A stretch of DNA of 64,000 nt, from positions 1,612,001 to 1,676,000 of the forward strand of contig CAXXDH010000003.1 of NCBI GenBank assembly GCA_963677785.2, read 5' to 3'. The stretch comes from G963665495 sp963677785. GTDB lineage: Bacteria; Desulfobacterota; Desulfovibrionia; Desulfovibrionales; Desulfovibrionaceae. The notes beneath the pieces are model-generated. The model worked only from the letters and a program-made list of their open reading frames with translations, was not told the origin of the DNA and ran no database searches. The position numbers and the translations under genes are program-made. Numbering within the stretch: position 1 is the stretch's first letter; each line of letters begins with the position of its first letter. This document shows, piece after piece, positions 35,080 to 45,053 of the stretch.

Positions 35080-35484
35080 GGTCGAAACCTGCGTATGGTG
35101 TGGGTTGTACGGAAAAAAAACCAGCATGTGCCCAGGGCGTTCTTATCAATATCTTTTTGTCGCGAGTTTGCGCAAGAATTTCAACAGGCAAGGCTGAAGG
35201 AAAAATGGGCCGCAGGCGTAATGCGGCTACGTCAAGGGGCTTTTTTTCCTGAACACGCGGCATGGTGGAATTCTGGCCAAACGTAGCGGAAAAGAATTGG
35301 GAAACACGCCCTAGTGTGTAGGGAGAAAAGGGCGCTGGTGTCAACAAGAGGATAGGATTGTCGGATAGCAAGAGTAAGGAAAACGATTGCGGCATGACGG
35401 AAGCGTTTGTGCCATCAGCCGCCATAAACCAGCAAAGCCCGGACATTGCCGGGCTTTGCTGGGGGGATAAAATGTCACGGTTGA
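35080..35484. other. 405-base gap between polA and lpxC, no gene seen
   Basis: Holds the polA promoter and the lpxC terminator hairpin at 35431-35460. Short frames here lack family patterns. Confidence 0.5.
35431..35460. terminator. 12-bp perfect hairpin after lpxC
   Basis: Arms AGCAAAGCCCGG (35431-35442) and CCGGGCTTTGCT (35449-35460), six-base loop, 25 bases past the lpxC stop. The following T-run is weak. Confidence 0.7.
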
Positions 35485-36411
35485 TCAGGCTCTGGTCCAG
35501 GACGCGGTCTGTTTTTTGGACAGAGGCGGTCTTTGCTGCGTCTGATCCTGCTGCAGGGACAGGGTGGTCTCTTCCAGGTAGGCGTTCCGGTTTTCGTTGA
35601 GTTCCCGTATAAAGGCGTTGTTCAGGGCATGGCCCGAACAGAACAGCTCGAAATCGCCGAGCAAGGGGTATTCCAAGACGGCCATGTCGCCGATAAAATC
35701 CAAGAGTTTGTGGCGGACGAATTCGTCCGAATAACGCAATCCTTCTTCATTGAGCACGGACTGGTGGTCGAGCACGATGGCATTGTCCAGCGAGCCGCCC
35801 AGGGCCAGGCCGTTTTGATGCATCAATTCCACGTCTTTGAGAAAACCGAAGGTGCGGGCCTGGGCCAGTTGCCGGCAAAAAGTTTCCGGAGTCAGCTCCA
35901 GGGAAAAGAGCTGGCGTCCGATGCACGGATGCGGAAAATCAATGGTGCAGGTGATCCGCAGGCCGTCATGAGGTTTGGCCTTGATCCATTTGTTGTCCTG
36001 CTCGATCGCCAGGGGTTTTTTCAAACGCAGCATACGCCGTGCACGCCCCTGGGAAGCCAGGCCGGCATCTTGCAGCAGGGTTGCGAACGCCGCGGCGCTG
36101 CCGTCCATGATGGGAACTTCGCCGCCGCTGACGGTGATGAGAATGTTGTCGATACCCAGGCCGCGGATGGCGGCCAGCAGATGTTCCACTGTGGCAACGG
36201 ATACGCAGTCGTTGCGCAGAGTGGTGCACAAGCCGGAAGCGTGCACGTCTTCGGCTTTGGGAGAAAAACGGCGCGGTCCTTTGCCGTTCTGGACACAGAA
36301 TATGATTCCACTGTCTTCGGGAGCAGGTTGCAGCTGCAGTGTAACAGGACGTCCGCTATGCAGTCCGATTCCGGAGCAGGTGACTGGCTTTTGTAAGGTA
36401 GTTTGTTGCAT
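35485..36411 (-). CDS. lpxC: UDP-3-O-acyl-N-acetylglucosamine deacetylase
   Basis: 308 residues from the ATG at 36411, which has AGGAGG just upstream; an in-frame start at 36471 would add twenty unconserved residues. Motifs: CSGIGLHSG, VATVEHLLAAIRGLGIDN with the zinc histidine, MDGSAAAFA, HKLLDFIGDMAVLEYPLLG and the catalytic histidine region FELFCSGHALNNAF. It performs the committed step of lipid A synthesis, showing the host has lipopolysaccharide. Single gene. Confidence 0.96.
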   Translation of the reverse strand: MQQTTLQKPVTCSGIGLHSGRPVTLQLQPAPEDSGIIFCVQNGKGPRRFSPKAEDVHASGLCTTLRNDCVSVATVEHLLAAIRGLGIDNILITVSGGEVPIMDGSAAAFATLLQDAGLASQGRARRMLRLKKPLAIEQDNKWIKAKPHDGLRITCTIDFPHPCIGRQLFSLELTPETFCRQLAQARTFGFLKDVELMHQNGLALGGSLDNAIVLDHQSVLNEEGLRYSDEFVRHKLLDFIGDMAVLEYPLLGDFELFCSGHALNNAFIRELNENRNAYLEETTLSLQQDQTQQRPPLSKKQTASWTRA

Positions 36412-36844
36412 ATCGCCTCCTGAATACGGCCCAGCAAAAAGTATGCCGATATGATGATGTACTGGAAGCACAGGTAAAAAGGGATGTCGTATTGCTCTAG
36501 AGTCTTTCTAGAAGTAGCGAAAAAGCACTTTTGTTGTTTTTTTTGCTCTTTTTATTCTTAATAGGGACGGTCAAAATTTGAAAAAAATCGTCTGGTTATT
36601 ACTTGAAAAACTTAAGATGACAAGCCGGTTAGCCATGATTACACTCTTGTCACGAAGGAAGTGTCTCAAAAAGCCCGTACTGCGGAAAGTAAATGGGATC
36701 GGTTCAATGAAATTCCTTGAAACCCTTGTTTGGTTTTTTTCGTCATTAAGGAATACATAGGACATTTCTTTTGTTTTTATTAGGCTAGCTTAAAAAAGCG
36801 GAGATCCACGGGGCGCAGTTGCAGGCCCCGCAACAGGAAATACA
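36412..36844. other. 433-base divergent regulatory gap (lpxC / RND operon)
   Basis: AT-rich in its middle, with short frames on both strands but none with a ribosome site and family pattern. It must hold the promoters for lpxC and the efflux pair. No clear operator recognised. Confidence 0.5.
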
Positions 36845-38131
36845 ATGACTAATACGCAACGAACCCAGTCTGTTTTTAAAGTGTTTATGAAATATTTTTT
36901 GCCGGTGCTGTTTGTGGCCGCCGGCGCCGGTGCGGCCGTATTTTTTCTTGCCACACGTCCCGAGATGCACCGGGTGAAAGCCGTAGCCCAGGTGCCCATG
37001 GTCGATGTGGTCACTGCCGTGAGCAAGGAAGCGCCGGTGGTGGTCAAAGGTCAGGGCACGGTGGAGGCTTCGCAGGAAGTTATCCTCGAACCCGAGGTGG
37101 CCGGCAAGGTCATCTCCATTGCCCAGGATTTTCTTCCGGGCGGTCGCATCAAGGCGGACGAGAAGCTGGTCGAACTGGACAAGCGGGAATACGAGATTGA
37201 ACTGCTCAAGGCCCAGGGCAGTTACGACTCCAAAAAGGCTGATCTGGAGTTGGAATACGGACAGCAGAAAGTGGTCAAGGAAGTTTTCAAGAACCTGGAT
37301 GCAAGCGCCCGGACACCCATGCTCGAGACCAAGCTGGTGCTGCGCGAGCCGAATCTGAAGCAGGCCATAGCCAATCTGGAAGTGGAAAAGGGCGAAGTGC
37401 GGATGGCCGAGCTGGATCTGGAGCGTACGGTCATCAAGGCGCCTTTCAATGGCCTGGTCACCAAGCGTGATGTCAGTGTGGGCTCCAACGTCAACGCCCA
37501 TGACGAACTCGGCACCATTGTTTCCACGGACGCCTACTGGATCGAGGTGGCTATTCCCATAGACCGGCTGCAGCATATTGATTTCCATGCAAAAGGCGGC
37601 GCCCCGGTCAAGATTTATTCCCAGACCAGCGACGGCGAATGGGACGGCCGCGTGCTGCGTTTGACAGGAACTCTGGCCGACAGCTCGCGTATGGCCAAGG
37701 TGCTGGTGGAGGTCAAGGATCCCCTCGGCCTGCAGGTCGAAAAACCGCGTGCGCCGTTGTTGATCGGCGATTACGTACGGGTGGAGATTCAGGGCAAGGA
37801 CGTGCCGAACGTGGTGGAGCTGCCCCGCAGCGCTCTGCGTATGGATGATACGGTCTGGATCGTGCACAACGGCAGCCTGGACATACGCAAAGTCGGGCTG
37901 GCCTGGAAAGGCGACGACACCGTACTGGTCTCCTCGGGCATAGTCGAAGGCGACAAGATCGTGCTTTCCGATCTTTCTTCCTCGGTGCAGGGCATGAAAC
38001 TTACCGTACGCGAGGAACAGGCAAAAAAAGTGACCGCCATGGGCGCGAATCCTGCCGACAAACCCGCTGCGCCTGCTGTGCCTGCTGTGGAGGATAAGGC
38101 GCCCAGGGACGGGGAGGCCGCGCATGAGTAA
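36845..38131 (+). CDS. RND efflux periplasmic adaptor (membrane-fusion protein)
   Basis: 428 residues. One N-terminal membrane anchor (VFMKYFLPVLFVAAGAGAAV) leads into a lipoyl/hairpin/beta-barrel adaptor (VVKGQGTVEASQEVILEPEV; VIKAPFNGLVTKRDVSVGSN). It links the inner-membrane pump encoded by the next gene to an outer-membrane channel. AGGAAA precedes the ATG, and the stop overlaps the pump start by eight bases. The tail is Ala/Pro-rich. No TolC-like gene is adjacent. Confidence 0.93.
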   Translation: MTNTQRTQSVFKVFMKYFLPVLFVAAGAGAAVFFLATRPEMHRVKAVAQVPMVDVVTAVSKEAPVVVKGQGTVEASQEVILEPEVAGKVISIAQDFLPGGRIKADEKLVELDKREYEIELLKAQGSYDSKKADLELEYGQQKVVKEVFKNLDASARTPMLETKLVLREPNLKQAIANLEVEKGEVRMAELDLERTVIKAPFNGLVTKRDVSVGSNVNAHDELGTIVSTDAYWIEVAIPIDRLQHIDFHAKGGAPVKIYSQTSDGEWDGRVLRLTGTLADSSRMAKVLVEVKDPLGLQVEKPRAPLLIGDYVRVEIQGKDVPNVVELPRSALRMDDTVWIVHNGSLDIRKVGLAWKGDDTVLVSSGIVEGDKIVLSDLSSSVQGMKLTVREEQAKKVTAMGANPADKPAAPAVPAVEDKAPRDGEAAHE

Positions 38132-41100
38132 GACGGACACTACTGACCAGCCCAAAGGCGCCATCGCCTGGATGGTGGGCAACTCGGTTGCGGCCAACAT
38201 TATAATGGTTCTGTTCCTGGTGGGCGGTCTGATTGTGGCCCTCCAGGTGAAACAGGAAATTTTTCCCGAATTCAACATGGATACGGTGACAGTCACCGTA
38301 TCCCTGCCCGGCGCTGGTCCGGAAGAAGTGGAAGAAGGCGTACTGCTGCCCATTGAGCAGGCCATTCAGGGGCTCGAAGGTGTCAAGGAAGTCGACTCCA
38401 CAGCTTCGGAAGGATCGGGCATGGTCAGCGTGGAGGCGCTGGAGGGCGCGGACGTCACCCGGCTGTGGCAGGATATCAAGGGCGAAATCGACCGGATCGA
38501 CAATTTTCCGGACGAGGCCGAAGAACCTTCGGTTAGCATCGAAAGCCATCAGCATGAGGTGATTTCTTTTATCCTTTCCGGAAATCAGTCCGAACGCGTA
38601 TTACGTGAAAAGGGCGAGGAAATTCGCGATGAACTGCTGCAAAGTCCGGACATAACCCAGGTGGAACTGGGAGGCGTAAGGGATTATGAAATTCATATCG
38701 AGATTTCCCAAGACAACCTGCGGCGCTACGGTCTGACCCTGGAAGACGTGGCCCAGGCCGTCAGCGAGGCCTCGGTGGAGCTCGGAGGCGGCAGCCTCAA
38801 AACCTCCAGCGGTGAGATCCTCGTCCGTATAGACGACCGCAAGGAGACCAGCCAGGAATACGCCCGCCTGCCGCTGCTCACTCTGGAAGACGGCAGCCGG
38901 ATTTTGCTTGAGGATGTGGCCACCGTACGCGAAGGCTTCGAGGAGTCGGACCAGTGGGCCTCGTTCAACGGCAATTCTGCGATCATGGTCGACGTCTACC
39001 GCGTGGGCTCGCAGACGCCCGGATCCGTTGCTAGCGCGGCCAAGGCCATCATCGAAAAAATCAAGCCCGATTTGCCGGGCGGGCTGCATCTTGAAATCCG
39101 TCGCGACGCTTCGATCATTTTTACCCAGCGCGCCGAGCTGCTGCTCAGCAACGCCTACATGGGACTGGGTCTGGTGTTCGTCTGTCTGGCGCTGTTTCTG
39201 GAAATCCGCCTGGCCTTCTGGGTCAGCCTGGGCATTCCGGTATCGTTTCTGGGGTCTTTTCTGATGCTTTCCTGCTTTGGGTTCAGCATCAACATGATTA
39301 CCATGTTCGCCTTCATCGTCACCTTGGGTATCGTGGTGGACGACGCCATTGTGGTGGGTGAAAATGTCTACCATCAGCGCCGCCTGGGCAAAGGCTATCT
39401 GCAGGCCGCGGTGGACGGGACCAAGGAAGTGGCCATGCCTGTGATCTTCAGCGTGGTGACCAACATGGTGACCTTTTTGCCCATGTTTTTCATTCCCGGC
39501 TTCATGGGGAAAATCTTCAAGTTTATCCCCATGGTGGTCATCAGCGTGTTCACCATTTCGTTGATAGAGAGCCTGTTTATTCTGCCCGCCCACATCGGGC
39601 ACAAACCCAGGGGCATCCGGTACCACGGGTTCCCGTTCGGGATTTTTCGCGCGCTGGGCAGAATGCAGGTCCGTTTCAGCCAGGGCTTCGAACGCTTTGT
39701 CCGCAAGGTCTACGGGCCGTTCCTGGGCTTGAGCCTGACCTACAGGTATACGGTCGTCGGGATCGGCGTGGCCCTGCTTTTGAGCGTCGGCGGCTATGTG
39801 GCCTCCGGTCGCATGGGGCTGGTGCTGTTTCCCAAGATCGAATCGGATTTCGCTTTTTGTCAAGTCGAACTGCCCTATGGTTCGCCCAACAGCCGCGTAC
39901 GCGCAGTGGAGGAAAAACTCGAAAGGTCGGCCCAGGACGTCATTGACAGCTCGGGCGGCGACAAACTGAGCCTGGGCATCAATACGGAAATAGACGAGAA
40001 CACCATCACCAGCCGGATTTTTCTTACTGATCCGGAGATCCGCCCCATCAGTACGGCTGAGGTCGCCAAACGCTGGCGCGAGGCCACCGGGTCGATCATC
40101 GGCGCCGAGTCCGTCAGCTTCGAATCCGACCACGGCGGTCCGGGCGCGGGCAAGGGCTTGTCCGTACGCTTAAGCCACCGGGATATCACCGAGTTGGAAA
40201 ACGCGGGCAAGGAACTGGCCAGGCGGCTGGAGGACTTCGGCGGGGTCAGCGACATTTACGACGGTTCGGCCCAGGGCAAGAAGCAATACAGCATTCATCT
40301 GCTCCCGGCCGGCGAACGGGTCGGCCTGACGTCCCAGGAAGTGGCCAACCAGCTGCGCCACGCGTTCTACGGATACGAGGCCGTCAAGCAGCAGCGCGGC
40401 ATCAATGAAGTCACCGTACGCGTGCGCCTGCCCGAATCCGAACGAGTGACCGAATCCAGCCTGGACAATCTGGTGCTGAAATCGCCCGACGGCGAGGAAA
40501 TTCTCTTGCGCAACGCGGCTTCTCTGGAACCGAGCCGCGCCTATACGACCATCTCCCGGACCAACAGCCGACGCGTGGTGACAGTGACCGCCAACGTGCA
40601 TCCGGAATCCGCCGCAGAGCAGCTGGCCCAGGAACTTAAAATCAAGGTCATGCCCGATATCGTGGCCCACCATCCGGGCTTGAGCTACAGCTTCGAAGGC
40701 AAGCAGGCTGACATCCGGGATTCCACCAACAGCCTGTTCATGGGGTTGCTGCTTTCGCTGCTGGCCATCTTCGCCTTGCTGGCCATTCCGTTGCGCAGCT
40801 ACGTGCAGCCCCTGGTGATCATGTTCTGCATCCCCTTCGGGATCATCGGCGCGATACTCGGCCATATGGCGCTGGGCTATTCCATGAGCATCAACAGCCT
40901 GTTCGGCGTAGTGGCCCTGACAGGCGTGGTGGTCAACGATTCGCTGGTGCTCATTGACTTCGCAAACCGCCGCAGGCGCGAAGGCATGAGCGCCCTCGAG
41001 GCCATAAACGACGCGGGCGTCCAGCGCTTCCGGCCCATCATGCTGACCACGCTGACCACCTTCGGCGGCCTGGCGCCGCTGATCTTCGAGACTTCGCTGC

Positions 41101-41297
41101 AGGCCCGGTTTCTGATCCCCATGGCCATCTCCCTGGGCTTCGGCATTCTCTTCGCCACCTGCATCACCCTGGTCATGGTCCCGTCCTTCTATATCATTCT
41201 GGAGGACATCATGGACCTTTACCGCAAGCCCGAGGACCGGCAGGTCGATGGGGACACTCCGGCCGCGCATCCCGAACCCGCCATGAAAACCGGTTGA
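38124..41297 (+). CDS. RND efflux permease, AcrB/HAE1-like
   Basis: 1057 residues, normal length. Twelve membrane helices and two large periplasmic loops. The proton-relay aspartates lie in TLGIVVDDAIVVGENVY, and the second half has GVVALTGVVVNDSLVLIDF. A periplasmic proton antiporter for lipophilic or toxic compounds; the substrate is not readable. Translationally coupled to the adaptor. The charged tail KPEDRQVDGDTPAAHPEPAM follows the last helix. Confidence 0.95.
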   Translation: MSKTDTTDQPKGAIAWMVGNSVAANIIMVLFLVGGLIVALQVKQEIFPEFNMDTVTVTVSLPGAGPEEVEEGVLLPIEQAIQGLEGVKEVDSTASEGSGMVSVEALEGADVTRLWQDIKGEIDRIDNFPDEAEEPSVSIESHQHEVISFILSGNQSERVLREKGEEIRDELLQSPDITQVELGGVRDYEIHIEISQDNLRRYGLTLEDVAQAVSEASVELGGGSLKTSSGEILVRIDDRKETSQEYARLPLLTLEDGSRILLEDVATVREGFEESDQWASFNGNSAIMVDVYRVGSQTPGSVASAAKAIIEKIKPDLPGGLHLEIRRDASIIFTQRAELLLSNAYMGLGLVFVCLALFLEIRLAFWVSLGIPVSFLGSFLMLSCFGFSINMITMFAFIVTLGIVVDDAIVVGENVYHQRRLGKGYLQAAVDGTKEVAMPVIFSVVTNMVTFLPMFFIPGFMGKIFKFIPMVVISVFTISLIESLFILPAHIGHKPRGIRYHGFPFGIFRALGRMQVRFSQGFERFVRKVYGPFLGLSLTYRYTVVGIGVALLLSVGGYVASGRMGLVLFPKIESDFAFCQVELPYGSPNSRVRAVEEKLERSAQDVIDSSGGDKLSLGINTEIDENTITSRIFLTDPEIRPISTAEVAKRWREATGSIIGAESVSFESDHGGPGAGKGLSVRLSHRDITELENAGKELARRLEDFGGVSDIYDGSAQGKKQYSIHLLPAGERVGLTSQEVANQLRHAFYGYEAVKQQRGINEVTVRVRLPESERVTESSLDNLVLKSPDGEEILLRNAASLEPSRAYTTISRTNSRRVVTVTANVHPESAAEQLAQELKIKVMPDIVAHHPGLSYSFEGKQADIRDSTNSLFMGLLLSLLAIFALLAIPLRSYVQPLVIMFCIPFGIIGAILGHMALGYSMSINSLFGVVALTGVVVNDSLVLIDFANRRRREGMSALEAINDAGVQRFRPIMLTTLTTFGGLAPLIFETSLQARFLIPMAISLGFGILFATCITLVMVPSFYIILEDIMDLYRKPEDRQVDGDTPAAHPEPAMKTG

Positions 41298-41517
41298 TCC
41301 GGTATTCAACAACAAATAGTAACAGAACAGGGCAGCGGCGTAGAACGTTGCCCTGTTTTTATTGCGCATTTGTACGTATTTTGCGGCAATGCCCGGCGGC
41401 TGCCCCGTGTCCGCCGCTCTTGCCAACCAGCGGACTCTGTGAGAAGAAAGAATGAGTTCAAAATAACAGTTGGAAAGATATGGCCTGATACGCCAAGATA
41501 AACAACAAAACATTTCC

Positions 41518-42153
41518 ATGACCCTGCTGCCGTTATTTGAATCCGTTTGGAACCGTACATCCAGGCTTGCGCACCGCCACAGCTTCGGCTCTGCTGTCGT
41601 GCGTTCACTTGTTATGGTTCTGGTGCTGCTGTGTTGCGCCATGCCCCGGTCCGGCTGGTGCGCCCAGGGGATCCAGTTGCGGAATTTCGTTCTGGACAAT
41701 CGCGACGGCAATATCATGATTCGCTTCAGCCTCGAGTTGAACAAACGCGACAGGGATCTGATTCAGGCTATGCTGCAGGACGGAGCCCGGTTGCGACTGA
41801 TATGCAGTGCCGCGCTGTACCGCAAGCGGGATTTCTGGACGTCCAAGAAGCTGGCCGAAGGCGTTCTGGACAGTCAGTTGCGCGCGGACGAACTTTCGCA
41901 GCGCTTCGTGCTCAAAACTCCTGACGGAGAAACCCAGGACAAAACCCTGGACAAGCTGCTGAGACGCGCCTGGGCCGATATCCAGCTCAATCTTGGTCCC
42001 TTCAGCCTGCTGCAGCGGGGCAATGAATATTTTCTGGATCTCGATGTAACGCTCAAAAAGGACGAAATACCCGCCTGGATGCGCTGGAGCCTGTTCTTCC
42101 GTTCCTGGGAAGCCGTGCCCGGAGCGCGTTATCAAATGAATTTCGAATACTGA
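41518..42153 (+). CDS. DUF4390 domain protein preceding NtrY-like kinase
   Basis: About 212 residues from the ATG at 41518. The start is uncertain because no clear ribosome site is seen; TTG at 41470 and ATG at 41614 are alternatives. A hydrophobic segment (SLVMVLVLLCCAMP) acts as signal or anchor, then a periplasmic beta-rich domain of the DUF4390 family (IQLRNFVLDNRDGNIMIRFS; YFLDLDVTLKKDEIPAWMRW). Eight bases separate it from the kinase gene, a pairing known from deltaproteobacteria. It may tune the kinase from the periplasm (inference). Confidence 0.8.
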   Translation: MTLLPLFESVWNRTSRLAHRHSFGSAVVRSLVMVLVLLCCAMPRSGWCAQGIQLRNFVLDNRDGNIMIRFSLELNKRDRDLIQAMLQDGARLRLICSAALYRKRDFWTSKKLAEGVLDSQLRADELSQRFVLKTPDGETQDKTLDKLLRRAWADIQLNLGPFSLLQRGNEYFLDLDVTLKKDEIPAWMRWSLFFRSWEAVPGARYQMNFEY

Positions 42154-42161
42154 GCCTGGCC

Positions 42162-44420
42162 ATGAACCGGGATTCGATCAAGATCAGCGTAACCGAAGCC
42201 AAGGAAATCCGGCGCCGGCGCCGCGAGCTGCTCATTGCGGGCGGGCTGCTGCTGCTGATCGTTCTGCTCTCCCTCATAGAAATCAAGTACCTCGGGGTCG
42301 ATTTTTATCTGTTCATGGCCCTGTTCAACATCAATTTCATTTTTCTGCTCATTGTTCTGCTGCTCGTGGTCCGCAACGGCGTCAAGCTGGTATTGGAACG
42401 CCGTCGCAAAGTCCTGGGATCGCATCTGCGCAGCCGTCTGGTCCTGGCCTTTATTTCCCTTTCCCTGGTGCCCACGGCTTTGATGTACATCGTCAGTACG
42501 CAATTCGTGCAGACCTCGGTGGAGTACTGGTTCAAGAGCCAGGTGGAAAAATCCATGGAATCCGCCCTGGACGTGGGGCAGGCCTTTTACAACCAGGCCA
42601 AGGAGAAGCTCGAGCGCGAGGCGCAGAGCATCTTGCGTATTGCCCGGAATCAGGACCTGGACATTCGCGGTCCGGAGTTCGCCCGGCTGCTCACGGAAAA
42701 ATACACCGAATACAATTTGATCATGGTCGGGCTGGTGTCGTCGGATCTGCAGAACATGCATTGGAACTGGACCCGGCGCTTTGAAGTGGCCTGGCCCGAG
42801 ATGAAGGCCAAGGTGGATTGGAAAGGGCTGCGCGCCGGTCCGGAGTTCTGGTCTTCCTGGTGGCCCGGCGCAGGCGATGATTTCGTCATCGGCGTGATGC
42901 CCGTGCCGCTGCCGTCCGCCGGCACGGACGGCCCGCACGGACCGGCCTGGAACTCGGGCCGGGACGACAGCCTGGTGTATCTGGTGCTGGGCGAGCGCGT
43001 GGGGTCGGATCTGCTGTTCAAGCTGGACCAGATCGTCCGCGGCGTGGAGGAGTACCGGAACCTGCGGACCCTGAAGCAGCCGCTCAAGGCCGCGCTGCTC
43101 TACAACATGGGGATGCTGACCCTGCTCATCGTGTTCGGGGCCATGTGGTTCGGTTTCCGGCTGGCCAAGGAGCTCACGGCGCCCATTCAGGCCCTGGCCG
43201 AAGGTACGGAGCGTATCGCCAAGGGCGATCTTGCCGTGCGCCTGGAAGATACGTCCAGCGATGAGCTGGGCGTGCTTGTGCGGTCTTTCAACCGCATGGC
43301 GGCGGACCTGGAACAGAGCCGCGCCAACCTGACCGAGGCCAATCTCCGGCTGGAACGGCAATATCTCGAACTGGAGCGCCGCGGCCGGTACATGGCCGCT
43401 GTTCTGGAAAACATCACCGCCGGCGTTATTTCCGTGGATGGCGCCGGGTACATCAATACCATGAACAAGGCCGCGGCCCGGATGTTCGGCAGGCCGAGCA
43501 ACGAGTTCGTGGGCAAACAGGCGGCCGAACTGTCTCCGGAAGGGTACGAGCACATGGGAGAGGAAGTCAGGGATTTTTTTAATAGGAATCCCAACTCCCA
43601 ATGGCGCAAGCAGTTGAGTGTGCCGCTCAAAAGCGGCGAACTGCGGCTGCTGGTGAACGTGGTGGCCATACCTGTACCGGAAGAACCCGGAGAGCAGAGC
43701 CAGCTGCTGGTCGCCGTGCTCGAAGACGTCACCGAACTGGAAAAAATGCAGCGTATGGCGGCTTGGCGCGAGGTGGCCAAGCGTATTGCCCATGAAATCA
43801 AGAATCCGCTCACGCCCATCAAGCTTTCGGCCCAGCGTCTGGAGCACAAGTTTGCCAAAAAGGTCGAGGATCCGGCCTTTGGCGAGTGCACCGGATTGAT
43901 CGTCCGCCAGGTGGAGCAGCTTCAGGCCATGGTCAGCGAATTTTCCTCTTTTGCCAAGCTGCCCGAACTGCAGCTGGTCAAAGGCGATCTGATGCCGCTT
44001 CTGGACGAGGTGGTGGCCCTGTTTGAACACAGCCACAGCCAGATACGCTGGATACGGGAGAGCGAAGAGGCGTTGCCGCCTTTGAGTTTCGACCGCGAGG
44101 GCCTGCGCCGGGGCTTGATCAATATCCTGACCAATGCCGTGGAAGTTCTGGAAAAAAGGCCGGATGCCGCCGTAGTCATCAGAAGCGCCTACGACCCGCA
44201 GCTCAATCAGGTGCGGCTGGAGTTCGAGGACAACGGCCCAGGGATGACTCCGGAAGAGCGTTCGCGGCTGTTCGAACCCTATTTCTCGCGCAAACGCGGC
44301 GGTACGGGCCTGGGGCTGACGATACTCAAATCCATCATCAGCGACCACCAGGGCTACGTACGCGTACGCTCCGCACAGCACCAGGGAACGATGCTGACCA
44401 TCGAACTGCCGGTCAGATAG
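42162..44420 (+). CDS. NtrY-like membrane sensor histidine kinase
   Basis: 752 residues. Two N-terminal membrane helices (LLIAGGLLLLIVLLSLIEI; FIFLLIVLLLVVRNGV), a periplasmic sensor part, a third or fourth helix (MLTLLIVFGAMWFGFRLAK), HAMP, a PAS domain (MAAVLENITAGVISVDGAGY), a HisKA phospho-site in AKRIAHEIKNPLTPIKL and an HATPase domain (FEDNGPGMT; GGTGLGLTILKSI). This is the NtrY class, which usually pairs with an NtrX regulator encoded next door. Here the next gene is convergent and not a response regulator, so the partner must lie elsewhere. Confidence 0.93.
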   Translation: MNRDSIKISVTEAKEIRRRRRELLIAGGLLLLIVLLSLIEIKYLGVDFYLFMALFNINFIFLLIVLLLVVRNGVKLVLERRRKVLGSHLRSRLVLAFISLSLVPTALMYIVSTQFVQTSVEYWFKSQVEKSMESALDVGQAFYNQAKEKLEREAQSILRIARNQDLDIRGPEFARLLTEKYTEYNLIMVGLVSSDLQNMHWNWTRRFEVAWPEMKAKVDWKGLRAGPEFWSSWWPGAGDDFVIGVMPVPLPSAGTDGPHGPAWNSGRDDSLVYLVLGERVGSDLLFKLDQIVRGVEEYRNLRTLKQPLKAALLYNMGMLTLLIVFGAMWFGFRLAKELTAPIQALAEGTERIAKGDLAVRLEDTSSDELGVLVRSFNRMAADLEQSRANLTEANLRLERQYLELERRGRYMAAVLENITAGVISVDGAGYINTMNKAAARMFGRPSNEFVGKQAAELSPEGYEHMGEEVRDFFNRNPNSQWRKQLSVPLKSGELRLLVNVVAIPVPEEPGEQSQLLVAVLEDVTELEKMQRMAAWREVAKRIAHEIKNPLTPIKLSAQRLEHKFAKKVEDPAFGECTGLIVRQVEQLQAMVSEFSSFAKLPELQLVKGDLMPLLDEVVALFEHSHSQIRWIRESEEALPPLSFDREGLRRGLINILTNAVEVLEKRPDAAVVIRSAYDPQLNQVRLEFEDNGPGMTPEERSRLFEPYFSRKRGGTGLGLTILKSIISDHQGYVRVRSAQHQGTMLTIELPVR

Positions 44421-44787
44421 CCTGGTTTTCTGCCGTATCCGCGGGGTGCAGCTCTTCGGGGAACAACTCCTTGGCTTTGGCCTGGGCATGGAGGAACACG
44501 GACAGCTGCCAGGCTTCGTAGCTGCGGATCAATTCTTCGGCATAGGGGGTGAGGGCGAAGCCGGCCTTGTTTCCGGCGGATTTGTCCACCAGTGGAGTGT
44601 CGATGGACCCTTCGAGTTTTTTGAGCCGTCCCCAGGCCCGCCTGTAGGACATGCCCATGTGTTCGGCCGCTTTGCTCAGCGATCCGAAGTTCTTGATGTT
44701 CTTGAGAAGCTCGGCCTGGCCGGGGCCGAATGTGAACCCCTGGCCGGACTCCAGCCAGACGCGCATGCCGATTGCGATAGGTTCCAT
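44413..44787 (-). CDS. ModE-type winged-helix DNA-binding protein
   Basis: 124 residues. Matches the N-terminal DNA-binding domain of ModE: LLKNIKNFGSLSKAAEHMGM and SYRRAWGRLKKLEG. The molybdate-binding domains are absent, so it is a stand-alone DNA-binding form often linked to molybdenum or tungsten genes; none are adjacent. It converges on the NtrY-like gene with an eight-base overlap of the coding ends. A weak purine-rich ribosome site precedes the ATG. Confidence 0.85.
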   Translation of the reverse strand: MEPIAIGMRVWLESGQGFTFGPGQAELLKNIKNFGSLSKAAEHMGMSYRRAWGRLKKLEGSIDTPLVDKSAGNKAGFALTPYAEELIRSYEAWQLSVFLHAQAKAKELFPEELHPADTAENQAI

Positions 44788-44941
44788 GCTCTTTTCCCTG
44801 TGATTTTATTGTAGCGCGGATGTATGCCATGCAAGGACCATTGGTCAAGCATAGCACATCCGAAGCGCTTTTGACCAAAGATATTGCGGCAATTTCTGGA
44901 GAAGCAGCGGCTTTTTCCGGACAGTAGCGGCGAAAAAAAGC

Positions 44942-44982
44942 AAAAAAAGAGGCCGCACCCAAGCCGGAGGCAGCCTTTTTTT
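44942..44982 (-). terminator. probable terminator of the RsbW/STAS unit
   Basis: On the minus strand an A-run, GGC..GCC hairpin and T-run follow the stop of the RsbW-like gene (45054). The loop contains GCCTCCGGC, also found next to the dispersed palindromes. Confidence 0.5.
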
Positions 44983-45053
44983 CAACGTAGGATGCGTGCA
45001 ATGCGCCTGACTGGTCACGTATTACGTCTGCACAGTGCGGAAAAGGAATGGCG

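Noticed and set aside
32461..35286. 941-codon plus-strand frame opposite polA
   Set aside because: Shadow of a certain polA; translation is low-complexity Gly/Arg/Gln-rich.
35051..35446. 131-codon minus-strand frame upstream of polA
   Set aside because: Overlaps the polA start in another frame and has no ribosome site or family pattern.
42132..44489. 785-codon minus-strand frame opposite the NtrY-like kinase
   Set aside because: Shadow frame; the kinase motifs on the plus strand are unambiguous.
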